Below, piece after piece: positions 15,597 through 23,338 of a stretch of 64,000 nucleotides of DNA. The DNA is taken from assembly GCF_009739905.1 (NCBI RefSeq), contig NZ_CP034279.1, positions 4,960,001 through 5,024,000 of the forward strand, in the 5' to 3' direction. The notes beneath the pieces were generated by a model. That model did not search any database, was not told the DNA's origin, and saw nothing but the letters and a program-made list of their open reading frames with translations. Position numbers and translations under genes: made by a program. How positions within the stretch are numbered: position 1 is the stretch's first letter; every line of letters starts with the position of its first letter. This stretch comes from Streptomyces ficellus. GTDB lineage: Bacteria; Actinomycetota; Actinomycetes; Streptomycetales; Streptomycetaceae.

Positions 15597-16885
15597 GGGC
15601 GGTCTCCTGCTGGTGCGGTCCAGGGCTCGCCGGCCGGCGGCTGCTGGAAGGGGCCCGGTGCGGGCTCCGGGGGGCTGGTGTCGCCGTACGGCGGCGGGGT
15701 GGGCTGGGAACTGTACGAGGGCGGGGCGGGGGACGGAGCGGGCGGCGGCGGGGAGGGGGTCGGCCAGTAGCCGGGACGGGTCGCCGGTTCGTCGGTCACG
15801 ACCGGCAGTTCCTCCGTCATGGGGACGCGCTCGGCGTACGGGATCTCCTGGGTGGGGCTGCCGGCACCGGCGTTGCCCAGGGACACGGCCCGGTAGGCGG
15901 CCGAGATGCCCGCGCCCGTGGTGCTCGGGGAGGGCGAGGGGAACGCGGGCTCGTACAGCGGCGCGGTCGGCGGCGTCAGGGTGCGGGGCTGCTCGCGGGG
16001 GCGGCCGAGCGGGCGGTCGGCGGCGGGGGCCGGCGGCTCGGGACGGCTGCGCGGCTCGCGGCGCAGCTCCTGCTCGAACGAGGCGGAGGGCTCGTACGGC
16101 ATGGGCGGGGCCATGTCCGAGCCGGGCAGCGGGGAGACCGAGGGGTCGCGCCGCCTGCCGCGGCCGCGGGCCGGCCTGTCCGGGCCGGCGGGCCCGAGCG
16201 CGCCGAGCACGCGGTCGGTGAGGCGCTGCTGCACGGCGCCGGGCAGCAGCCGCAGCGACACGACCGCGGCGACCCCGGCGAGGGCCAGGCAGTACATGGT
16301 GGTGACCCAGGTGGCGGCGGGGCGACCCGCGTAGAGCCCGTGGACGAGCGCGAAGCACCAGGCCGGGTAGGCGAGCATGTGCAGCGGCCGCCAGCGGGCC
16401 GCGATGTTGCCCCGGCCCGCCAGGGCGCTGCGGGCGGCGCCGGTGGACGCGGCGACCACCATCAGCAGGCCGGCGAGCGACCCGAAGCCGATGAGCGCGG
16501 AGGTGCCGGTGACGCCGAGCCCGAAGGGGATGAGGGCCCCGATGAGTGCCACGTGCCCCAGGGAGACCTTGACGGTGGCGTGCAGGAGCAGGAAGCCGAG
16601 GGAGGCCACCGCGGTGGTGCGGTGGATGGCCTGTGCGATCAGCCGGTGCCGGGTGGAGAGCACCAGCCGGTCCTGCGCGAGCAGGCCCCATGCCACGGAA
16701 GCGGTCAGTGACACGAGGGACAGGACGCCCGTGGCGAAGTCCAGGGCGGCCCGGAAGCTGTCGCTCCCGCCGATCGCGAGCAGCGGTATGAGTATCAGTG
16801 CGGCCGCGGAAAGCCCGCCCTGTACCGGCTTGCTCATACCGGCCTGGAAGGCGGGCGACGAGCGGATCTTGCGATGAGGGTTCAT
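15593..16885 (-). CDS. Ferric-reductase/NOX-type diheme transmembrane protein
   Basis: 430 aa. About six membrane helices occupy residues 21-212. Four histidines lie as H88-x13-H102 and H169-x12-H182, the bis-haem spacing of the ferric reductase-like transmembrane domain found in NOX, FRE and MsrQ proteins. Residues 215-430 are a Pro/Arg/Ser-rich cytoplasmic tail with no FAD/NADPH domain. That domain appears to be replaced by the separate NuoF-like protein encoded next, overlapping by GTGA. Start ATG 16885 has a modest GGAG upstream. Substrate is unknown: oxygen, ferric iron, quinone or a periplasmic protein are all possible. Confidence 0.8.
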   Translation of the reverse strand: MNPHRKIRSSPAFQAGMSKPVQGGLSAAALILIPLLAIGGSDSFRAALDFATGVLSLVSLTASVAWGLLAQDRLVLSTRHRLIAQAIHRTTAVASLGFLLLHATVKVSLGHVALIGALIPFGLGVTGTSALIGFGSLAGLLMVVAASTGAARSALAGRGNIAARWRPLHMLAYPAWCFALVHGLYAGRPAATWVTTMYCLALAGVAAVVSLRLLPGAVQQRLTDRVLGALGPAGPDRPARGRGRRRDPSVSPLPGSDMAPPMPYEPSASFEQELRREPRSRPEPPAPAADRPLGRPREQPRTLTPPTAPLYEPAFPSPSPSTTGAGISAAYRAVSLGNAGAGSPTQEIPYAERVPMTEELPVVTDEPATRPGYWPTPSPPPPAPSPAPPSYSSQPTPPPYGDTSPPEPAPGPFQQPPAGEPWTAPAGDRP

Positions 16886-17110
16886 GGGGGGCGACTCCAG
16901 TGGTGCGGAAAAGAGGTCCCGTGGCCGCATGCTAAGTCGAGGCATACCCACCGGTACGAGCTTTGGGCGTTTAAGGTTCGGAACCGACGGCAACTGACTT
17001 TGGGGTTGCCCTGGATAGGGTCGATACGCGGAGTAACCCGGACCCCCGGTGGGGCCCTCGAGCGGTCACCGGTCCCACGAACCTCGATGCGGCCGGTACG
17101 GGCCCTGCGG
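16886..17110. other. Divergent control region
   Basis: 225 bp between the cytochrome b gene (minus) and the leuS leader (plus). I see no gene. It should hold the promoters of both units. A less GC-rich patch lies near 16960-17030. Confidence 0.5.
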
Positions 17111-17122
17111 TACCCTGACGCC

Positions 17123-17161
17123 ATGCGTGCCGTACGCCTTCTGCTTAGCGAGCCGCGCTGA
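17123..17161 (+). CDS. Leucine leader peptide upstream of leuS
   Basis: A 12-codon frame, MRAVRLLLSEPR, with three adjacent Leu codons (CTT CTG CTT; CTT is rare in this genome type). Its ATG lies 6 nt after TACCCT (17111-17116), a leaderless start. A hairpin and a T-tract terminator follow before leuS. This is the classic attenuation layout: slow leucine decoding would stall the ribosome and favour read-through. Confidence 0.8.
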   Translation: MRAVRLLLSEPR

Positions 17162-17171
17162 TCAGCACCGG

Positions 17172-17230
17172 CGGATGAGAAATCCGGCCGGAATCGGCGC
17201 GGCGTCCCCTCCTGTGCGAGGGGTTTTTTC
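17172..17230 (+). promoter_or_regulatory. leuS attenuator: hairpin plus rho-independent terminator
   Basis: A first stem CGGAT/ATCCG (17172-17186) is followed by CCCCTC (17206-17211) pairing with GAGGGG (17218-17223) and six T residues (17224-17229), ending 59 nt before the leuS ATG. The competing pairing that would release the terminator cannot be fixed by eye. Confidence 0.8.
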
Positions 17231-17288
17231 ATTTCGCCGCGTCACCGAGCGGCAACGGGCAGAGACGATCGATGGAGCTTCAAGGACC

Positions 17289-20156
17289 ATGAGCGAGATG
17301 AATTCGGCTGCCGCCGAGGCAGCAGCCCCGCACCGGTACACGGCGGCCATGGCCGCCGACATCGAGGCACGCTGGCAGGACGTCTGGGACGCGGAGGGCA
17401 CCTACGAGGCGCCCAACCCGAGCGGTGACCTGGCCGGCGACCCGGCCGTGGCCGCCCGCCCCGAGCGGTTCATCATGGACATGTTCCCCTATCCGTCGGG
17501 TGCCGGCCTCCACGTCGGCCACCCCCTCGGCTACATCGCCACCGACGTCTTCGCCCGTCACCAGCGCATGACCGGGCACAACGTCCTGCACACCCTGGGC
17601 TTCGACGCCTTCGGACTGCCCGCCGAGCAGTACGCCGTCCAGACCGGCACGCACCCGCGCGTGTCGACCGAGGCGAACATCGAGAACATGAAGCTCCAGC
17701 TGCGCCGGCTGGGCCTGGGACACGACAAGCGCCGGTCGTTCGCGACGATCGACCCGGACTACTACAAGTGGACCCAGTGGATCTTCCTGCAGATCTTCAA
17801 CTCCTGGTACGACGAGGAGGCCGGCCGGGCCCGCCCCGTCGCCGACCTGGTCGCCCAGTTCGAGAGCGGTGAACGCCAGGCGCCCGGCACGCGCGCGTGG
17901 GGCGAGCTGACCGCCGCGGAGCGCGCCGACGTCCTGGGCGACTACCGCCTGGCGTACGCCTCGGACGCGCCCGTCAACTGGTGCCCCGGCCTGGGCACCG
18001 TCCTCGCCAACGAGGAGGTCACCGCCGACGGCCGCTCCGAACGCGGCAACTACCCCGTCTTCAAGGCCAAGCTGCGCCAGTGGAACATGCGCATCACCGC
18101 CTACGCCGACCGGCTGCTGGACGACCTGGACGCGCTGGACTGGCCCGAGGCCATCAAGCTCCAGCAGCGCAACTGGATCGGCCGTTCCGAGGGCGCCCGC
18201 GTCGACTTCGCCGTCGGCGACGACGCGATCACCGTCTTCACCACCCGCCAGGACACCCTGTTCGGCGCCACCTACATGGTGCTGGCCCCCGAGCACGAGC
18301 TGGTCGAGAAGATCGTCCCGGCGGCCTGGCCGGAGGGCACGCACGACGTCTGGACGGGCGGCCACGCCACCCCGGCCGAGGCCGTCGACGCGTACCGCAA
18401 GCAGGCCGCGTCCAAGTCCGACGTCGAGCGCCAGGCCGAGGCCAAGGACAAGACCGGTGTCTTCACCGGCGCCTACGCCGTCAACCCCGTCAGCGGCGAC
18501 CGCGTCCCGGTCTTCATCGCCGACTACGTCCTGATGAGCTACGGCACCGGCGCGATCATGGCCGTCCCGGCGCACGACACCCGCGACTTCGCCTTCGCGC
18601 GCGCCTTCGAGCTGCCGATGCGCTGCGTCGTCGAGCCGTCGGACGGCCGCGGCACCGACCCGTCGGACTGGGACGACGCCTTCGACTCGTACGACGCGAA
18701 GATCGTCAACTCGGCGAGCGACGCCATCTCCCTGGACGGCCTGGGCGTCGTCGAGGCCAAGGCGAAGATCACCGAGTGGCTGGCCGGCCGGGGCATCGGC
18801 GAGGGCACCGTCAACTTCCGGCTGCGCGACTGGCTGTTCAGCCGCCAGCGCTACTGGGGCGAGCCCTTCCCGATCGTCTACGACGAGGACGGCATCGCCC
18901 ACCCGCTGCCCGAGTCGATGCTGCCCCTGGAGCTGCCCGAGGTCGAGGACTACTCGCCGCGCACCTTCGACCCGGACGACGCGGACACCCAGCCCGAGAC
19001 GCCGCTGTCGCGCAACGAGGACTGGGTCAACGTCACCCTGGACCTGGGCGACGGCCCCAAGAAGTACCGGCGCGAGACCAACACCATGCCCAACTGGGCC
19101 GGTTCCTGCTGGTACGAGCTGCGCTACCTGGACCCGCACAACAGCGAGCGCCTGGTCGACCCCGAGATCGAGCGGTACTGGATGGGGCCGCGCGAGGGCA
19201 AGCCGCACGGCGGTGCCGACCTGTACGTGGGCGGCGCCGAACACGCCGTACTGCACCTGCTGTACGCGCGCTTCTGGTCGAAGGTCCTGTTCGACCTGGG
19301 GCACATCTCCTCGCCCGAGCCGTTCCACAAGCTCTACAACCAGGGCATGATCCAGGCCTTCGTCTACCGGGACGCCCGCGGCATCGCCGTGCCGGCCGCC
19401 GAGGTGGAGGAGCGCGACGGTGCCTTCTGGTACCAGGGCGAGAAGGTCAGCCGCGTCCTGGGCAAGATGGGCAAGTCCCTGAAGAACGCCGTCACTCCGG
19501 ACGAGATCTGCGCCGAGTACGGGGCGGACACCCTGCGCCTGTACGAGATGGCGATGGGCCCCCTGGACGTCTCGCGGCCCTGGGACACGCGCGCGGTGGT
19601 GGGCCAGTACCGGCTGCTCCAGCGGCTGTGGCGCAACATCGTCGACGAGTCGACCGGTGAGGCGACCGTCGTCGACACCGAGCCGGACGAGGGCACCCTG
19701 CGCGCCCTGCACAAGGCCATCGACGGCGTCGGCCAGGACATGGCCGCCATGCGGTTCAACACGGCGATCGCCAAGGTCACCGAGCTGAACAACTACCTGA
19801 CCAAGGCGGGCGGCCCGGTGTCGCGGCCGGTCGCCGAGCAGCTGGTGCTGCTGGTCGCGCCGCTGGCCCCGCACATCGCCGAGGAGCTGTGGCACCGGCT
19901 GGGCCACACCGACTCGGTCGTCCACCAGGACTTCCCGGTCGCCGACCCGGCGTACGTCGTCGACGAGACGGTGACCTGCGTCGTCCAGATCAAGGGAAAG
20001 GTCAAGGCCCGCCTGGAGGTCTCCCCGTCCATCACGGACGCGGACCTGGAGGCACTGGCCATGGCCGACCAGGGCGTCGTCGCGGCCCTGGGCGGCGCGG
20101 GCGTCCGCAAGGTGATCGTGCGGGCCCCGAAGCTGGTGAACATCGTCCCGGCGTGA
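17289..20156 (+). CDS. leuS: Leucyl-tRNA synthetase
   Basis: Charges tRNA-Leu with leucine. 955 aa, long bacterial type. The HIGH box is HVGH at 75-78 after PYPSGAGL, and KMGKS at 726-730 replaces KMSKS. The CP1 editing domain lies between (TTRQDTLFGATYMVLAPEH and MAVPAHDTRDFAFA). Start ATG 17289 has AAGGA close upstream and GGAG 11 nt away; ATG 17298 is an alternative. Control is probably by the leucine attenuator in its leader. Confidence 0.97.
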   Translation: MSEMNSAAAEAAAPHRYTAAMAADIEARWQDVWDAEGTYEAPNPSGDLAGDPAVAARPERFIMDMFPYPSGAGLHVGHPLGYIATDVFARHQRMTGHNVLHTLGFDAFGLPAEQYAVQTGTHPRVSTEANIENMKLQLRRLGLGHDKRRSFATIDPDYYKWTQWIFLQIFNSWYDEEAGRARPVADLVAQFESGERQAPGTRAWGELTAAERADVLGDYRLAYASDAPVNWCPGLGTVLANEEVTADGRSERGNYPVFKAKLRQWNMRITAYADRLLDDLDALDWPEAIKLQQRNWIGRSEGARVDFAVGDDAITVFTTRQDTLFGATYMVLAPEHELVEKIVPAAWPEGTHDVWTGGHATPAEAVDAYRKQAASKSDVERQAEAKDKTGVFTGAYAVNPVSGDRVPVFIADYVLMSYGTGAIMAVPAHDTRDFAFARAFELPMRCVVEPSDGRGTDPSDWDDAFDSYDAKIVNSASDAISLDGLGVVEAKAKITEWLAGRGIGEGTVNFRLRDWLFSRQRYWGEPFPIVYDEDGIAHPLPESMLPLELPEVEDYSPRTFDPDDADTQPETPLSRNEDWVNVTLDLGDGPKKYRRETNTMPNWAGSCWYELRYLDPHNSERLVDPEIERYWMGPREGKPHGGADLYVGGAEHAVLHLLYARFWSKVLFDLGHISSPEPFHKLYNQGMIQAFVYRDARGIAVPAAEVEERDGAFWYQGEKVSRVLGKMGKSLKNAVTPDEICAEYGADTLRLYEMAMGPLDVSRPWDTRAVVGQYRLLQRLWRNIVDESTGEATVVDTEPDEGTLRALHKAIDGVGQDMAAMRFNTAIAKVTELNNYLTKAGGPVSRPVAEQLVLLVAPLAPHIAEELWHRLGHTDSVVHQDFPVADPAYVVDETVTCVVQIKGKVKARLEVSPSITDADLEALAMADQGVVAALGGAGVRKVIVRAPKLVNIVPA

Positions 20157-20163
20157 CGCGCCC

Positions 20164-20190
20164 GGGGAACCCGGCAACCCCGGGTTCCCC
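20164..20190 (+). terminator. Hairpin after leuS
   Basis: GGGGAACCCGG (20164-20174) pairs with CCGGGTTCCCC (20180-20190) around a 5-nt loop, 8 nt after the leuS stop. Confidence 0.75.
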
Positions 20191-20306
20191 CCTACGGGCA
20201 GGTTGGGGGTCGCGTATGGAACCCCCGGCCTGCCCGTTCCGTTTACCGTGGAGGGGCGACGGGCGGACGCGTCCGGCGTCGTACCGAGCGACAACAAGGG
20301 GACTCC

Positions 20307-21134
20307 ATGGCAGAAGCGATCGCGATCCTGGCGCTGCTCTTCGTCGTCTTCGTCGCTCTGGGGGTGTTCGTCACCGTGAAGGCCGTCAAGGCCGCCAAGC
20401 GCGGAGTCGACCGCACGATCACCCAGGCGCGGCGGACCGTCGAGGACACCACGCTGCGCGCCAAGAGCTACGGGCCGGGTGGTGTGAAGGCCGAGCTGGC
20501 GCAGCTGCGGCTGTCGCTCCGGACGTCGATGCGGGCCACCCAGGACGCGCTGGAGGCGGGCGCCGCGCAGGACGCCTCGCTCAAGGAGTCCCTCGACCTG
20601 TTCCGGCGGCTCAGCGCGCACGGCCACGAACTGGACGCCGACCTGAAGCGGCTGGAGCGGGACCCGGACCGCGGCGGGGTCGCGGCCCAGCTCGACGACC
20701 TGCGCGAGCGCACCGAGCGGATCGTCCACTCGGCGGAGTCGCTGCGGTGGGCGGCCCGGGACCGGGCGCAGAAGTTCGCGGACGACGACCTGGCGTCCCT
20801 GAGCGCCCAGATCGACGTGGAGGCCGGGGCGCTGCGGCACTGGGCCGGCGGCGAGCGGGACGGCCTGGACGACCTGTCCTGGCCGGAGGCGGCGCCGGGC
20901 AGCGCGTCGGAGCAGGTCTGGCCGGAGGGCGCCGACGCGGGCGCCGCTGCGCATGTGGGCGCCGGGGCGGGTGCGGACGCCGGCGCGAAGGCGGCGCAGC
21001 GGCCCGCGGAACAGGCGGACGGCGGCCGCGAGGCTTCCGGCACGGAGACGCCCAAGGCGATCACGGCGCGGGATCCCCGACAGCAGACCACCTACTCCTG
21101 GCAGAAGTCGGCACGTCCCGAGACCACGAACTGA
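20307..21134 (+). CDS. Membrane-anchored coiled-coil protein, unknown
   Basis: 275 aa. A membrane helix at about 5-25 (IAILALLFVVFVALGVFVTV) is followed by a long amphipathic helical region rich in Arg, Glu and Leu (about 30-190), then an Ala/Gly-rich disordered tail. AAGGGGA lies about 6 nt before ATG 20307. The layout resembles small membrane-tethered scaffolds, but I recognise no family. It stands alone between leuS and degV. Confidence 0.8.
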   Translation: MAEAIAILALLFVVFVALGVFVTVKAVKAAKRGVDRTITQARRTVEDTTLRAKSYGPGGVKAELAQLRLSLRTSMRATQDALEAGAAQDASLKESLDLFRRLSAHGHELDADLKRLERDPDRGGVAAQLDDLRERTERIVHSAESLRWAARDRAQKFADDDLASLSAQIDVEAGALRHWAGGERDGLDDLSWPEAAPGSASEQVWPEGADAGAAAHVGAGAGADAGAKAAQRPAEQADGGREASGTETPKAITARDPRQQTTYSWQKSARPETTN

Positions 21135-21200
21135 CCGGTTTCGATCACGGAGCGGGGGCGGGCTGCCGTACGGAGCCCCCTCCGGGGTACCCTCCCGGTC

Positions 21201-22046
21201 ATGTCCCGCCATGTCGCGATCGTCACTGATTCAACGGCCTACCTGCCGCCGCGGACGATGGAGCGGCACGGCATCACCGCGGTGCCGCTGACCGTCGTCC
21301 TCGGGGACCAGGCCCTTGAAGAGGGCACCGAGATCTCGGCCCGCTCGCTCGCCCTGGCGCTGCAGAAACGCCGCTCCGTGACCACGTCCCGCCCGAGCCC
21401 CGAGGTGTTCGCCGCCGCCTACCGGACGGCGGCGGAGGCGGGGGCGGCCGGCATCGTGTCGCTCCACCTGTCGGCCGAATTCTCCGGTACGTACGACGCC
21501 GCGCTGCTGGCCGCCAAGGACGCCCCCGTACCGGTGCGGGTCGTCGACACCGGCATGGTCGCCATGGCGCTCGGCTTCTGCGCGCTGGCGGCCGCCGAGG
21601 CGGCGGAAGCGGCCGGCAGCCTGGACGAGGTGGTCGCCGCCGCGGAGAAACGGGCCGCCGGTACCTCCGCCTACTTCTACGTCGACACCCTCGAGTACCT
21701 GCGCCGGGGCGGCCGCATCGGCGCGGCACAGGCGCTGCTGGGCTCCGCGCTCGCCGTGAAACCGCTGCTGGAGCTGGAGGACGGGCGGATCCAGCTGCGG
21801 GAGAAGGTGCGCACCGCGTCGAAGGCGATCGCCCGGCTGGAGGAGATCGCCGCCGAACGGGCGGGCGCCGGCCCGGTGGACATCGCCGTGCACCACCTCG
21901 CCGCACCCGACCGGGCGGCGGCACTCGCCGAGCGGCTGCGCGCCCGCGTCCCCGGTCTTGCGGACCTGCACGTCAGCGAGGTCGGCGCGGTCATCGGCGC
22001 GCACACCGGGCCGGGACTGCTGGGGCTGGTCGTCTCCGTGAGGTGA
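21201..22046 (+). CDS. DegV-family fatty-acid-binding protein
   Basis: 281 aa. It opens with VAIVTDSTAYLPP, the DegV signature, then TTSRPSPEVF and IVSLHLSAEFSGTYDAALLA. DegV/FakB proteins bind a fatty acid; in FakAB systems they present it to a DAK-type kinase. No FakA is visible nearby. Start ATG 21201 lies 7 nt after TACCCT (21188-21193) with no ribosome site: leaderless layout. Confidence 0.9.
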   Translation: MSRHVAIVTDSTAYLPPRTMERHGITAVPLTVVLGDQALEEGTEISARSLALALQKRRSVTTSRPSPEVFAAAYRTAAEAGAAGIVSLHLSAEFSGTYDAALLAAKDAPVPVRVVDTGMVAMALGFCALAAAEAAEAAGSLDEVVAAAEKRAAGTSAYFYVDTLEYLRRGGRIGAAQALLGSALAVKPLLELEDGRIQLREKVRTASKAIARLEEIAAERAGAGPVDIAVHHLAAPDRAAALAERLRARVPGLADLHVSEVGAVIGAHTGPGLLGLVVSVR

Positions 22047-22062
22047 CCGCGAGCCGAGCGCT

Positions 22063-22078
22063 TCACCCGCCCGGGTGA
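22063..22078. terminator. Small hairpin after degV
   Basis: TCACCCG and CGGGTGA flank two bases, 17 nt past the degV stop. The stem is short and has no T-run, so it is a weak candidate. Confidence 0.4.
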
Positions 22079-22162
22079 CCGAGATATCCCCAACCGGCTG
22101 GTTTTCCACGGAATTTCAGGCGGCTCAGCGGGGTCGGACGATCGTCCCTACCGTGCTGTGGC

Positions 22163-23338
22163 ATGACTCCGCGAACACACAGCGTCACGCACGCCGTCAC
22201 ACACACCGTCACACCGTCGTCGCCCGCGGCCCGGGCGGCGAGCGGTCCCGGCCGCGCCCCCGGCTCCGACGTCCGCGCCCGGCGCCCGGGCTCCGCACGA
22301 CACCGGGTGCGCGGCGGGCGCACCGCCGCGCACGCCCGGATGGTGGCCCGCCGCCGAGCGGCCGCGCTCTTCGAACGCCCCGGCACGTCCACGACCCACC
22401 CACCACCGGGCGGTGACGCCCCGTCACCGCCCGCGGCCGGTGGTGCCTCGCCGGCACTCGGGCGGGTGGTGGTGGCCGCCCCGGCCCCGCTCCGGCCTGG
22501 GCGGCCGGTGGCGCAGGCACCCCTGGCGGGCGGGAGTCCGGCGTTGCCGCCGCCGGTGGTGGGGGATCCGCAGACGCCTGTAGGCACGCCGGTGCCGCAG
22601 GCGGAGGCGGGCGCGGGGGTGGCGGCGGAGGGTGCCGGCCCAGGCGGTGGGACGGGACTGGAGCGGCGCGACCGGTGGCGGCTCGGGGTGCGGGACCGGT
22701 TACCGCTGTGGGTGCAGACGCGGTGCGGGATGGAGCCCCGGACGGTCGTCGCGCTCGTCATCGTCCTCGTGGTGGCCGTGACACTCGCCGGACGGTACTT
22801 CTGGACGGGCAGGCCCGAGGCGGTCCGGGCCCCCGACGTGGTCACGGGCGCCGCGTCCGCCCCGGCCGCTGCCGCGAGCCGCCGCCCACCCGCCGGAACG
22901 CCGCCGGTCGTCGTCGACGTGAGCGGCACGGTGCGCCGGCCGGGGGTGCTGCGGCTGCCCGCCGGGTCCCGGGTCGCCGACGCCCTGCGCGCGGCGGGCG
23001 GTGTCAGACCCGGTAGCGACGTCACGGGCCTGAACCGGGCACGGGTGCTCATGGACGGCGAGCACATCGTGGTGGGTGCCGCGCCGGCGCCGCCCGGCCC
23101 GGTGACCGGCGCGCCCGGAGCCGCCGTCGTGGGTGGCGTCCCCGCCGGGCCGGTCAGCCTCAACACCGCCACGGTGGAACAGCTCGACACCCTGCCCGGC
23201 GTCGGCCCCGTGCTGGCCCAGCACATCGTCGACCACCGCACCCGGCACGGCGGCTTCCGGTCGGTCGACGAACTCCGCGAGGTCAACGGGATCGGTGAGC
23301 GCCGGTTCGCCGACCTCCAGCCCCTCGTACGGCCGTGA
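22163..23338 (+). CDS. comEA: ComEA-like DNA-binding membrane protein
   Basis: 391 aa. About 190 residues of Ala/Gly/Pro/Arg-rich sequence precede one membrane helix (VVALVIVLVVAVTLAGRYF, about 194-212). An SLBB-like domain follows (VVDVSGTVRRPGVLRLPAG), then a C-terminal double helix-hairpin-helix (LNTATVEQLDTLPGVGPV ... VNGIGERRFADL). In competent bacteria ComEA binds incoming DNA outside the membrane. The N-terminal extension is far longer than in Bacillus ComEA. ATG 22163 follows TACCGT (22149-22154) by 8 nt. Its stop overlaps comEC as GTGA. Confidence 0.9.
   Translation: MTPRTHSVTHAVTHTVTPSSPAARAASGPGRAPGSDVRARRPGSARHRVRGGRTAAHARMVARRRAAALFERPGTSTTHPPPGGDAPSPPAAGGASPALGRVVVAAPAPLRPGRPVAQAPLAGGSPALPPPVVGDPQTPVGTPVPQAEAGAGVAAEGAGPGGGTGLERRDRWRLGVRDRLPLWVQTRCGMEPRTVVALVIVLVVAVTLAGRYFWTGRPEAVRAPDVVTGAASAPAAAASRRPPAGTPPVVVDVSGTVRRPGVLRLPAGSRVADALRAAGGVRPGSDVTGLNRARVLMDGEHIVVGAAPAPPGPVTGAPGAAVVGGVPAGPVSLNTATVEQLDTLPGVGPVLAQHIVDHRTRHGGFRSVDELREVNGIGERRFADLQPLVRP

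Noticed and set aside
17111..17289. A T-box riboswitch before leuS.
   Set aside because: No T-box core or specifier-loop structure could be seen, while a Leu-rich leader peptide and a terminator explain the region.
17280..21212. A 1310-codon minus-strand open frame opposite leuS and the following gene.
   Set aside because: It is the antisense shadow of leuS: high GC keeps the opposite frame free of stops. Its composition is Gly/Arg/Val/Leu-rich with no domain, and it crosses the leuS leader and terminator.
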